Below, one piece after another: positions 33,531 to 41,725 of a DNA stretch of 61,446 nt. The stretch comes from Bacillota bacterium (lineage in GTDB: Bacteria; Bacillota; Limnochordia; Limnochordales; Limnochordaceae). Under the pieces are notes generated by a model. The model was not told the origin of the DNA. It did no database searches and was given only the letters and a program-made list of their open reading frames with translations. Each line of letters opens with the position of its first letter. The stretch's first letter is position 1. Where the stretch lies: contig PIUA01000018.1 of assembly GCA_017577405.1 (NCBI GenBank), positions 1 through 61,446 on the forward strand. The letters are read 5' to 3'. A program made the translations under genes and the position numbers.

Positions 33531-33564
33531 CTGGCCCGACGCATCGAGCCCGTGCTTGACTGGG

Positions 33565-33593
33565 AGTATACCACATCCTTCCCAGCCCTCCAA
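33565..33593 (-). promoter_or_regulatory. Promoter of the osmolyte transport operon
   Basis: On the minus strand TTGGAG (33593-33588), 17 bases, TATACT (33570-33565). Transcription would start about 25 bases before the riboswitch. Confidence 0.65.
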
Positions 33594-33765
33594 GGTTCGC
33601 CTCCGGGGATGAGGCCGTGGGAGGCCAGGGTCGCGCCGGAGAGGGGGGCTGGCCCCGCCCATTCGTAGTTCAGCCCGAGCATCCACGCGAAAACGGCCGC
33701 AAACGTGACCTGAGGCGGGTGTGGGTTTGTTCGGTTGGGACATAGGGTGCCCACGGAAAGGAGCG

Positions 33766-33990
33766 ATGCGATTGTCGAGGCCGCTTTCCAGACTGGCCTT
33801 CTGGCTGGTCGTGATCGGGTGGATCCTGATCATCGGCGGGGTGGCGGAAGGCATCGACCTCCTGGTCAGTCCTCCCCCCGGTGGTCTGGGTGCTCTCCTT
33901 CTGGCACTGCTAGAAGGTCCCTTCACCCACATCGGTCTCGGATTGGCGCTCTTGGCGCTATCCGAACTCCTCCGCGAACGAAGAACCTAG
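33766..33990 (+). CDS. Small two-helix membrane protein, hypothetical
   Basis: The 74-residue protein has two hydrophobic helices (LAFWLVVIGWILIIGGVA; HIGLGLALLALSEL) joined by a Pro/Gly loop and ends in a basic tail. The ATG at 33766 follows AAAGGAG by three to four bases. No family is recognised. A strong hairpin at 34021 separates it from the convergent deaminase gene. Confidence 0.5.
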   Translation: MRLSRPLSRLAFWLVVIGWILIIGGVAEGIDLLVSPPPGGLGALLLALLEGPFTHIGLGLALLALSELLRERRT

Positions 33991-34020
33991 CCCAGGTGTA
34001 GGCCGAGAGGCGTGGAAGGT

Positions 34021-34050
34021 GCCCGCCCTGGCGTCACGGCCAGGGCGGGC
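34021..34050. terminator. Bidirectional hairpin between convergent genes
   Basis: GCCCGCCCTGGC (34021-34032) pairs perfectly with GCCAGGGCGGGC (34039-34050) around GTCACG, between the stops at 33990 (+) and 34085 (-). Confidence 0.6.
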
Positions 34051-34084
34051 GGGAAGATTGGGTCCTCGACGGATCGACCGGGCC

Positions 34085-35383
34085 CTAGGCCCGGGCGATC
34101 CGCTGCGCCCGTTGCCGCACCTCGTGTAGGACCCGCTCCTCATCCACCGTCTTCAGCTCGCCCCGCTCCATGAGGAGCTCGCCCGCCACCACCACCGTCT
34201 TCACGTCGGCCCCCTTGCCGCTGTAGATCAGGTTGGCCGCGGGGTCAAAGAGGGGTGTCCAGTGGGGCCCCGAGGTGTCCACCAGGATGAGGTCCGCCTG
34301 GTAGCCGGGGGCGATCCGGCCCACGTCCGCGAAGCCCAGAGCCTCCGCCCCGTAGACCGTCATCATCTCCAAGCAGGTGGCAGCAGGAAGGGCTTGCGGC
34401 GCTTCCTCCATCTTGGCCAGAAAGGCGGCCAGCCGGGTCTCCTCCAGCATGTCCAGGTCGTTGTTGCTGGCGGTGCCGTCGGTTCCGATGGCCACCAGGA
34501 CTCCTGCCTGCAGCATCTTCTGGACCGGCGCCCGGCCGCTGCCCAATTTCATGTTGCTGGTGGGGTTGTGGGCCACTTTCACCCGGTGCTCCCGCAGGAG
34601 CTCCACGTCCCCGTCGGTCACGTGAACGCAGTGGGCGGCCAGGGTGGGCACCTGGAAGACGCCGGCCCGCTCCGCCACCTGGATGGGGGTGAGGCCGTGC
34701 TGGGCCAGGCTCTCTTCCACTTCCTTGCGTGTCTCCGAGAGGTGGATGTGGATGGCCAGCCCCAACTCCCCGGCCAGCTCCGCGGCCCGGCTCAGGCCCT
34801 GGGAGGCGGTGTAGGGGGCGTGGGGCCCCACCATGATGCGGATCCGCCCGCCCGCTTCGCCGTGCCAGGTGGCGGCCAGTTCTCGGACCGTCTGGAGCCG
34901 GGCTTCGAACGCCTCTCCGTCCACCAGTCCCGGGGCCAGGGCGGCCCGGATGCCACTCTCCGCCACGGCCCGAGCCGTCTGATCCTCAAAGAAGTACATG
35001 TCGGCGAAGGCGGTGGTGCCGCCCCGGATCATCTCAATGATGGCCAAGAGACTGCCCCAGTAAATGTCCTCCGGCGTCATCCGGGCCTCCGCCGGCCAGA
35101 TGGCCTCGGTGAGCCAGGGGTGGAGGGCCATGTCGTCCGCGTAGCTCCGGAGCAAGGTCATGGCCGCGTGGGTGTGGGCGTTGACGAAGCCCGGCAGGAC
35201 CAGGTGGCCGGTGGCATCGATCACCTCCGCCTCCCGGGCCCCGGTCTCCTGGCTGGGTGTTGGCTGATCGGGCTGGGACGGCCGCACGTCGGTGATGCGG
35301 CTCCCCTCGACAACGATTTCCAAGCCTTCGCGAAAGCCTTCAGCGGCGCCGAGCCAGACCCGCCCGCCGCGAATCACCTTCAT
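34085..35383 (-). CDS. mtaD: 5'-deoxyadenosine / MTA / S-adenosylhomocysteine deaminase (amidohydrolase)
   Basis: The 432-residue metal-dependent amidohydrolase has the zinc motifs NAHTHAAMTLLR (His-x-His), AIHIHLSETRKEVEE, LAAHCVHV and the Asp in AIGTDGTASNN, with the family's MIRGGTTAFADMYFF. It removes the 6-amino group of 5'-deoxyadenosine, methylthioadenosine or SAH. Its start lies one base after the SAH hydrolase stop codon, so both are in one operon for handling SAM by-products. Which adenosine derivative is preferred is not decided by sequence. Confidence 0.88.
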   Translation of the reverse strand: MKVIRGGRVWLGAAEGFREGLEIVVEGSRITDVRPSQPDQPTPSQETGAREAEVIDATGHLVLPGFVNAHTHAAMTLLRSYADDMALHPWLTEAIWPAEARMTPEDIYWGSLLAIIEMIRGGTTAFADMYFFEDQTARAVAESGIRAALAPGLVDGEAFEARLQTVRELAATWHGEAGGRIRIMVGPHAPYTASQGLSRAAELAGELGLAIHIHLSETRKEVEESLAQHGLTPIQVAERAGVFQVPTLAAHCVHVTDGDVELLREHRVKVAHNPTSNMKLGSGRAPVQKMLQAGVLVAIGTDGTASNNDLDMLEETRLAAFLAKMEEAPQALPAATCLEMMTVYGAEALGFADVGRIAPGYQADLILVDTSGPHWTPLFDPAANLIYSGKGADVKTVVVAGELLMERGELKTVDEERVLHEVRQRAQRIARA

Positions 35384-35384
35384 C

Positions 35385-36614
35385 TCACTGCCAGCTCCTT
35401 AGGTAGGCTTCTTGCTCGGGGGTGAGGCTGTCCAGGTGGATCCCGCCCGCCTCCAGCTTGAGCCGGGCCACCTGCTCGTCGATTTCCCGGGGAACGGGGT
35501 GGAAGCCGGGCCCCAGGCTCTCGTAATGGGTGTTGACGTACTCCATGGCCAACGCCTGGAGGGCGAAGGAGAGGTCCATGATCTCCACCGGGTGCCCGTC
35601 GCCGCAGACCAGGTTGACCAGCCGCCCCTCGGCCAGCAGGTAGAGGCGCCGGCCGTCGACCAGCTGGTACTCTTCGATGCCGGGGCGGACCAGGCGCTTC
35701 CCCGTGCTCAGGGCGGCCAGGTCCGGCTTGGAGATCTCCACATCGAAGTGGCCCGCGTTGGCCAGGATGGCCCCGTCCCGCATCACCTCCAGGTGGGGGC
35801 GGGCGATGGCTCCCTTGCAGCCCGTGGCGGTGACGAAGAACTGGCCCAGAGGCGCCGCCTCCCGCAGGCTCATCACCTCGAAGCCGTCCATCTGGGCTTC
35901 GATGGCCTTGATGGGGTCCACTTCCGTGACGATCACCCGGGCTCCCAGCCCCTTGGCCCGCAGGGCGATCCCCTTGCCGCACCATCCGTACCCCACGACC
36001 ACCACCGTGGCCCCGGCGATCACCCGGTTGGTGGTGCGCATGATGGCGTCCCAGGTGGACTGGCCCGTCCCGTAGCGGTTGTCAAAGAGGTACTTGCAGT
36101 ACGCGTCGTTGACGCCCAGCATGGGGAAGGCGAGCACCCCGTCCCGGGCCATGGCCTTCAGGCGAAGCACCCCCGTGGTGGTCTCCTCACAGCCGCCCCG
36201 CACCCGGCGGGCCAGGTGCTTGGCGTCGGTGTGGAGGAGGTGGACCAGGTCGCCCCCGTCATCGATGACTAGGTGGGGCTCCGTCTGGAGCACCTGCATG
36301 ATGAAGTGGCGGTACTCCTCGGGGGTGCAGCCTCGCTTGGCGAAGACGGCCACCCCCGACGCGGCCAGGGCAGCGGCCACATCGTCCTGGGTGGAAAGGG
36401 GGTTGGAGCCGGCGATGGCCACCTGGGCCCCGGCGGCGGCCAGCACCTGGGCCAGGTACGCCGTCTTCGCTTCCAGGTGGAGGCAGATGCCCACCTGGAG
36501 CCCAGCCAGGGGTTTCTCGTTCTCGAATCGGGCCCGCACCGCGTTGAGGACGGGCATGTGTTGCCGCGCCCAGTCGATCTTCAGCTTCCCTTGCTCGACC
36601 AGGTCTCGGTTCAC
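35385..36614 (-). CDS. ahcY: Adenosylhomocysteinase (SAH hydrolase)
   Basis: The 409-residue enzyme splits SAH into adenosine and homocysteine using bound NAD. Seen are LHLEAKTAYLAQVL, CEETTTGVLRLKAM, the NAD fold VVVGYGWCGKGIALRAKGLG, ILANAGHFDVEI, and the C-terminal VNLVCGDGHP with its substrate His. The length suits archaeal and Firmicute-type enzymes, which lack an insertion. GTG 36614 follows AGGAGG by eight bases. In the 173 bases upstream I find no known SAH or SAM riboswitch; an imperfect repeat (GGCAG...CCTGCC, 36684-36707) is the only structure. Confidence 0.93.
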   Translation of the reverse strand: MNRDLVEQGKLKIDWARQHMPVLNAVRARFENEKPLAGLQVGICLHLEAKTAYLAQVLAAAGAQVAIAGSNPLSTQDDVAAALAASGVAVFAKRGCTPEEYRHFIMQVLQTEPHLVIDDGGDLVHLLHTDAKHLARRVRGGCEETTTGVLRLKAMARDGVLAFPMLGVNDAYCKYLFDNRYGTGQSTWDAIMRTTNRVIAGATVVVVGYGWCGKGIALRAKGLGARVIVTEVDPIKAIEAQMDGFEVMSLREAAPLGQFFVTATGCKGAIARPHLEVMRDGAILANAGHFDVEISKPDLAALSTGKRLVRPGIEEYQLVDGRRLYLLAEGRLVNLVCGDGHPVEIMDLSFALQALAMEYVNTHYESLGPGFHPVPREIDEQVARLKLEAGGIHLDSLTPEQEAYLRSWQ

Positions 36615-36787
36615 CGGGGGCCTCCTCCTTTGGGATCTTCTCTGAGCCAGTCTGTTCCCTGGGGATGCTTTACACGTTCGTTGGGCAGAAGGTTGGGAAA
36701 TCCTGCCACGGCACGGCGGGGGCGAGAAGCCAGCAGGGAGGGGGTCAACGGAACGGAGGCGGGTGGAGCAAGTCCAATGACAACGGC

Positions 36788-37017
36788 TTACTCGGGCTCA
36801 GCGGCCAGGATGATCAAGCGAGGGGTTTCGAGGCTGAACGGGCGCCTGTCGTCATCGCCGTAAGCCTTCAGGACGCGGAGCCCTACTCGCTCCAGCATCG
36901 CCTTGATCTCGACGAACGTGTAGCCACGGACCGACATGTTCACCTCCCGCCGATGACCGCTCTCACTGTCGCCCGCCTGATGGCGGATATCGTCATCGTC
37001 GCTCCGGTTCAATCGGG
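36788..37017 (-). pseudogene. C-terminal remnant of a class I SAM methyltransferase
   Basis: The last 50 codons read SVRGYTFVEIKAMLERVGLR, then KAYGDDDRRPFSLETPRLII, the common C-terminus of class I methyltransferases (helix then beta strand with GxF/YxxxSPRxIxxA). The preceding 25 codons still resemble the family (HRREVNMSVRGYT). The SAM-binding fold is missing; the frame runs into the end of the mtnP gene. An ATG at 36937 with GGGAGGTGA upstream could still express a 49-residue piece. Confidence 0.65.
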
Positions 37018-37023
37018 AAGTGT

Positions 37024-37797
37024 TTACGGGGCGTGCACGTGGGCGCACTGGCAGCTGCTTGCGTAGCGCAGGCGCGCGACAGTCTCCATGGCCAACTCCC
37101 GCACCCGCTGAGTGTTGGCGGCCATGATCTCCACCACTTCCTCTTGCGTGAGCGGCGTCTTGCTCAGGCCGGCTCCCAAGTTCGTCACCATGGCCATGGT
37201 GGCGTAGCAGAGGCCCAGCTCCCGAGCCAGGACCACCTCAGGCACCGCGGTCATGCCCACCACGTCGCCGCCCAGCAGGGCGAAGGCCCGGATCTCGGCC
37301 GGCGTCTCGAAGCGGGGTCCTTCGGTGCAGACGTACGTGCCCCGGGGGTGGATCGCGAACCCCAACTTCCGGCCCACCTCGATCAGTGTGGCCCGGAGCT
37401 GGGGGCAGTAGGGCTCAGTCATGTCGGTGTGGACCACGCCTTCATCGCCGCCTTCGAAGAACGTGCACGCTCGCGACTTGGTGAAGTCGAGGACCTGGTC
37501 CACGATGACGAAGTGGCCGGGCTCCAGCTCCCGGCGGAGGGAGCCCACGGCCGCCGTGGCCAGGATGCGCCGCACGCCCAGGGCCTTCAGGCCCCAGATG
37601 TTGGCCCGGTAGTTGATTCGGTGGGGTGGGATGGAGTGGCCCTTGCCATGGCGGGGAAGGAAGGCGATCTCGACGCCCCGGTAGGTGCCCACCTGGACCG
37701 TGATGGTCCCGTAGGGCGTCTCCACCTCCCGAGTTCCCACGTTCTCCAGCAGCTTGGGATCGTAGACGCCTGTGCCGCCGATGATGGCGTACTCCAT
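37024..37797 (-). CDS. mtnP: S-methyl-5'-thioadenosine phosphorylase
   Basis: The 257-residue protein is of the MTAP/PNP type: YAIIGGTGVYDPKLLENV, FLPRHGKGHSIPPHRINYRA (phosphate and ribose site), DQVLDFTKSRACTFF, TYVCTEGPRFETPAEIRAF, GMTAVPEVVLARELGLCYA and the TNLGAGLSKTPLT segment. It splits methylthioadenosine into adenine and methylthioribose-1-phosphate. It begins at ATG 37797; an in-frame GTG at 37806 is an alternative. It is not in one operon with ahcY-mtaD because a remnant lies between, but serves the same salvage. Confidence 0.92.
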   Translation of the reverse strand: MEYAIIGGTGVYDPKLLENVGTREVETPYGTITVQVGTYRGVEIAFLPRHGKGHSIPPHRINYRANIWGLKALGVRRILATAAVGSLRRELEPGHFVIVDQVLDFTKSRACTFFEGGDEGVVHTDMTEPYCPQLRATLIEVGRKLGFAIHPRGTYVCTEGPRFETPAEIRAFALLGGDVVGMTAVPEVVLARELGLCYATMAMVTNLGAGLSKTPLTQEEVVEIMAANTQRVRELAMETVARLRYASSCQCAHVHAP

Positions 37798-37987
37798 TCC
37801 CCTCACACCCTTGCCGCAAATTGAGGCGCAAGCGGCGCCTGCATGAAGATTTTCGTATTGTCCAAGGAGTCCGCCGGTGCTTCTCGAACTCCTCTTCAGC
37901 AGTTAGTGCCTCCGTGCCCAAGACCTTCTCCCCCGCTCGGGGGGAGGGGAGCACACAGACGGGTGGCCACTGAGGAGGGGATGGACC

Positions 37988-39037
37988 GTGCCTTCCGGGA
38001 AGCAGGGCGCCGGGCGTGCAGCCTGGTGGGGATTGGCTTTGGTTCTCGTGCTGGCCGGCGGGCTTTGGGCCCCGCTCGCCGCGGCCCAGCCGGCGGCCCG
38101 GGTCGCGATCGTCTTCGCCACGGGCGGGCTGGGGGATCAGTCCTTCAACGACTCGGCGTACGAAGGGGTCAAGTGGGCTCAAGACGAGCTGGGCATCGCC
38201 TTCGATTACGTGGAGCCCACGGCCATTGCGGAGTACGAAACCCTCCTCACCCGCTTCGCGCAGACCCGCCGCTACGATCTCATCATCTCCATCGGCTTCG
38301 ACCAAGCCGACGCGCTCAGCGTCGTAGCGGACCGCTTCCCCAACCAAAAGTTTGCCCTGGTGGATACGGTCCTGGAGAAGCCCAACGTGGCCGCCTACGT
38401 CTACAAGGAAGCGGAACGGGGCTTTCTTCTGGGGGCCATTGCCGGCCTCATGACCCAGCGAACTGAAGATCCCAAGATCAACGGGGCGAACGTCATCGGC
38501 GTGGTCGGGGGGATGGACATTCCCTTGATCAACGCCAACATTGCCGGGTACATCGCGGGGGCCAAGTTCGTCAACCCGTCGGTGGAGGTCCGTTACTCGT
38601 ACGTGGGTGACTGGGCCGACCCCGCCCGGGGGAAGGAGCTGGCCTTCGCCCAGATCGACCAGGGCGTTGACATCATCTGGGCGGCGGCGGGGCGGTCTGG
38701 GCTCGGGGTGATCCAGGCGGCCCAGGAGCGGAACATCTACGCCATCGGCGCCGACTCCGACCAGGGCCACGTGGCCCCGGGCCATATCCTCACCAACGGC
38801 ATGAAGTACGTGAACAACACCGTCTTCCTGGCTATCAGCCAGGTGCTGGACGGGAGCTTCCAGGGCGGCATCCACGTGCTGGGCGTGGCCGAAGGCGGCC
38901 TGGGCTACAGCGAAAGCCTCGTCCCCGCTGACATCCAGGCCCAGGTGAATGAGCTGGCCGCCCGGATCATCTCGGGCGAGCTGGCGCCGCCGGAGACCAT
39001 CGACGGGGTGGACGCCTGGCTCGCCGCCCACCGGTAA
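37988..39037 (+). CDS. BMP-family nucleoside-type binding protein
   Basis: The 349-residue protein has a signal peptide (WWGLALVLVLAGGLWAPLAA) with no lipobox Cys and a BMP/Med domain: GGLGDQSFNDSAYEGVKWAQ, YDLIISIGFDQADALSVVAD, GFLLGAIAGLMTQ, VDIIWAAAGRSGLGVIQAA, YAIGADSDQGHVAPG. BMP proteins bind purine nucleosides or related ligands for an ABC importer. Most Firmicute BMPs are lipoproteins, so free export is notable. The GTG at 37988 follows GAGGAGGGG. The three genes downstream encode the rest of the importer. Confidence 0.88.
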   Translation: MPSGKQGAGRAAWWGLALVLVLAGGLWAPLAAAQPAARVAIVFATGGLGDQSFNDSAYEGVKWAQDELGIAFDYVEPTAIAEYETLLTRFAQTRRYDLIISIGFDQADALSVVADRFPNQKFALVDTVLEKPNVAAYVYKEAERGFLLGAIAGLMTQRTEDPKINGANVIGVVGGMDIPLINANIAGYIAGAKFVNPSVEVRYSYVGDWADPARGKELAFAQIDQGVDIIWAAAGRSGLGVIQAAQERNIYAIGADSDQGHVAPGHILTNGMKYVNNTVFLAISQVLDGSFQGGIHVLGVAEGGLGYSESLVPADIQAQVNELAARIISGELAPPETIDGVDAWLAAHR

Positions 39038-39054
39038 GGGGAGGCCCGGGAAGG

Positions 39055-40611
39055 GTGGCGGTGAGCCCGCCGGAGGTCCATGGCCCCTATGCCATCCAGC
39101 TGCGGGGGATCGTCAAGCGGTTCGGGCCGGTCTTGGCCAACGACCGGATTGACCTCGACGTCCTCCCCGGCGAGATCCACGGCCTGCTGGGGGAGAACGG
39201 CGCGGGGAAGAGCACTCTGGTCCGGATCCTCTTCGGTCTCTGCCCGAAAGACGAGGGCGAGATCTGGGTGGGCGGTCGGCCGGCGGAGATCACCGGTCCC
39301 GCCCACGCCATCAGGCTTGGGATCGGCATGGTCCACCAGCACTTCATGCTGGTGGACCGGCTCACGGTGACGGAGAACCTCATCGCCGGCATGGAGCCCA
39401 TCCGCCGGGGCCTCATCGATCTCAAGACCGCGCGCCAGCAGGTCGAACAGGTGGCCCGCCAGTACGGGCTGGCCGTCGATCCCGATGCCCGGGTTGAGGA
39501 GCTCTCGGTGGGTGAGCAGCAGCGGGTGGAGATTCTGAAAGCCCTGCTCCGGGAGGTCCGGGTCTTGATCCTGGACGAGCCCACCGCGGTCCTCACGCCC
39601 CAGGAGGTGGACGAGCTCTTCCGGGTGATGCGGGCGTTGAAGGCCCAGGGGAAGACCCTCATCTTCATCACCCACAAGCTCCGGGAGATCATGGCCGTCA
39701 CCGACCGGGTGACTGTTCTGCGCAACGGGCGGAAGGTGGGGACCGTCCGGACGGCGGAGACGACGCCCGAGGAGCTGGCCCAGATGATGGTGGGACGGAA
39801 AGTGATCCTCCGGGTGGGGCGGTCGGAGGGTCGGCCGGGGCCGGTTCGGCTGGAGGCCAGGGGCCTGCGGCTGGCGGGACGGGATGGGCGCCTCCGGCTT
39901 AGAGACGTGAGCCTCCAGGTTCGGGCGGGTGAGATCCTGGGGGTGGCCGGGGTCGAGGGGAACGGCCAGTTGGAGCTGGAGGACGTGGTGACCGGCTTGC
40001 GCCAACCCACCGCCGGTCAGGTGTGGATCGACGGGCGGGCCCTCTGGCCGGGGCCCGCTTCGGAGCCTGGGCCCAGGCGCTTTCGCCGCCTGGGAGGGGC
40101 CCACATCCCCTCAGACCGATCGCGCCGTGGTCTTGTGCCGCCTTGGCCGGTGAGCCGGAACGCCGTCTTGGGGCGCCAGCGCGAGGCGCCCTTCGCCCGC
40201 CGGGGGCTCCTTCGCTTCCAGCCAATCCGACGCCATGCGGAGGCGATCGTCGAGCGTCTCCAGGTCCGGGTGCCCTCCCTCGAGGCGCCCGCAGCGGCTC
40301 TCTCAGGGGGCAATCAGCAGAAGCTGGTGGTGGGCCGGGAGCTCGCCTTCGAGCCGCAGGTGGTGGTAGCCGCCCAACCCACCCGGGGGGTGGACATCGG
40401 GGCCATCGAGCTCATCCACCAGGCGCTCCTGCGGATGCGGGCCGCGGGGAAGGCGATCCTGCTCATCTCGGCCGAGCTCGACGAGCTCCTGGCCTTGAGC
40501 GACCGGCTGGTGGTCCTCTTTGAGGGGGCCATCGTGGCCGAAGGCCGGACCGAAGGGTTCACCGAGGCGGAACTGGGGCTGCTCATGGCGGGAGGGGCCG
40601 GGCGTGTCTAG
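39055..40611 (+). CDS. Double-domain nucleoside-type ABC importer ATPase
   Basis: The 518-residue protein holds two ATPase domains as usual for sugar/nucleoside importers of this class. The first has GENGAGKST, LSVGEQQRVEILKAL and ILDEPTAVLTP; the second has a degenerate Walker A (GVAGVEGNGQLELE), signature LSGGNQQKLVVGREL and QPTRGVD. It drives uptake with the BMP binding protein and the two permeases that follow. It starts 18 bases after the BMP gene. Start at GTG 39055; GTG 39061 is in frame. Confidence 0.9.
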   Translation: MAVSPPEVHGPYAIQLRGIVKRFGPVLANDRIDLDVLPGEIHGLLGENGAGKSTLVRILFGLCPKDEGEIWVGGRPAEITGPAHAIRLGIGMVHQHFMLVDRLTVTENLIAGMEPIRRGLIDLKTARQQVEQVARQYGLAVDPDARVEELSVGEQQRVEILKALLREVRVLILDEPTAVLTPQEVDELFRVMRALKAQGKTLIFITHKLREIMAVTDRVTVLRNGRKVGTVRTAETTPEELAQMMVGRKVILRVGRSEGRPGPVRLEARGLRLAGRDGRLRLRDVSLQVRAGEILGVAGVEGNGQLELEDVVTGLRQPTAGQVWIDGRALWPGPASEPGPRRFRRLGGAHIPSDRSRRGLVPPWPVSRNAVLGRQREAPFARRGLLRFQPIRRHAEAIVERLQVRVPSLEAPAAALSGGNQQKLVVGRELAFEPQVVVAAQPTRGVDIGAIELIHQALLRMRAAGKAILLISAELDELLALSDRLVVLFEGAIVAEGRTEGFTEAELGLLMAGGAGRV

Positions 40612-41725
40612 CCAGCCCCATGAGAAGGGGGCCACCTTCCGGGAATTGGGCGGTTCGGTGGCGGCCGTCGTCTTGGCCTTGGCGGTGGGCGGGATCCTCA
40701 TGGCCGCGGCCGGGTACGACGTGGGCGACGCCTATGCCAACCTCTTCTCCGGTGCCTTCGGCAGTCTCTACAGCCTGGCGGACACCTTGCTCAACACCAT
40801 TCCGCTCCTTTTCACGGGCCTGGCGGTGGCGGTGGGGTTCCGGGCGGGGCTCTTCAACATCGGTGGTGAAGGCCAGATGTACCTGGCCGCCCTGGCCACC
40901 GCCCTGGTGGCGCTGGCCCTCCCGACGGGTATGGGCCTGCTGGGGAGCCTGGTCGCTTTGCTCGCCGGGGCGCTGGCGGGGGCGGCCTGGGGCTTCCTGC
41001 CCGGCTACCTGAAAGCCCGGACCGGGGCCCACGAAGTGATCACCACCATCATGCTCAACTACATCGGGATCCTCCTCACCACCTATCTGGTGAAGACCTT
41101 CTTCAAGGCGCCGGGGCCCGTGGACCAGACCCCCGCGGTGCCCCAGGCCTTCTGGCTGCCCGAGTTGATCCCCACCACTCGGCTCACCTGGGCCCTGGTG
41201 ATCGGGCTGGTTCTGGTTGCCCTCACCCAGTGGCTCCTCACCCGGACCGTCCTGGGCTACGAGCTGGAGGCGGTGGGCCAGAACCCGGAAGCGGCCGCCT
41301 ACGCCGGCATTCCCGTGGGGCGACGGATGGTCCTGGCCATGGCCCTCAGTGGGGCCATCGCCGGCCTGGCTGGGAGCACCCTGGTCCTCGGGGTGCTCCA
41401 CCGCTTCATCACCCACTTCTCGTCGGGGTACGCCTTCACCGGCATCGCGGTGGCGATCCTAGCCCGGAACCGGCCTTGGGGTGTGGTGCCGGCGGCTCTC
41501 CTCTTTGGTGCTTTGCAGGCGGGGGGCCTTTCCATGCAACTCTTCGCCCGCATTCCGGCAGACCTGATGACGGTGGTCCAGGGGCTGGTGATCCTCTTTG
41601 TCTCCGCGCCCGCCCTCTTCACCCTGCTGCGCCACCGGGCTGGCCGGTGGGCCGCAGGCAGGACGGCCCGGCACCAAGCGGCCGCCGGGGCGGAAGCTGC
41701 CGGGACGAGGGAGGGGCAGCCGTGA
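40604..41725 (+). CDS. Nucleoside-type ABC importer permease 1
   Basis: The 373-residue permease has about ten helices and the family's motifs: FRAGLFNIGGEGQMYLAALA, TGAHEVITTIMLNYIGILL, AVGQNPEAAAYAGIPVGR and FTGIAVAILARNRPWG. It pairs with permease 2 as a heterodimer. The GTG at 40604 lies inside the end of the ATPase gene (eight-base overlap) behind GGGAGGGG. The C-terminal 35 residues are basic and probably cytoplasmic. Confidence 0.88.
   Translation: MSSQPHEKGATFRELGGSVAAVVLALAVGGILMAAAGYDVGDAYANLFSGAFGSLYSLADTLLNTIPLLFTGLAVAVGFRAGLFNIGGEGQMYLAALATALVALALPTGMGLLGSLVALLAGALAGAAWGFLPGYLKARTGAHEVITTIMLNYIGILLTTYLVKTFFKAPGPVDQTPAVPQAFWLPELIPTTRLTWALVIGLVLVALTQWLLTRTVLGYELEAVGQNPEAAAYAGIPVGRRMVLAMALSGAIAGLAGSTLVLGVLHRFITHFSSGYAFTGIAVAILARNRPWGVVPAALLFGALQAGGLSMQLFARIPADLMTVVQGLVILFVSAPALFTLLRHRAGRWAAGRTARHQAAAGAEAAGTREGQP

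Noticed and set aside
36615-36787. SAM or SAH riboswitch upstream of ahcY
   Set aside because: The leader lacks the conserved cores of SAM-I, SAM-II/V and SAH switches; only an imperfect GGCAG/CCTGCC repeat is present.
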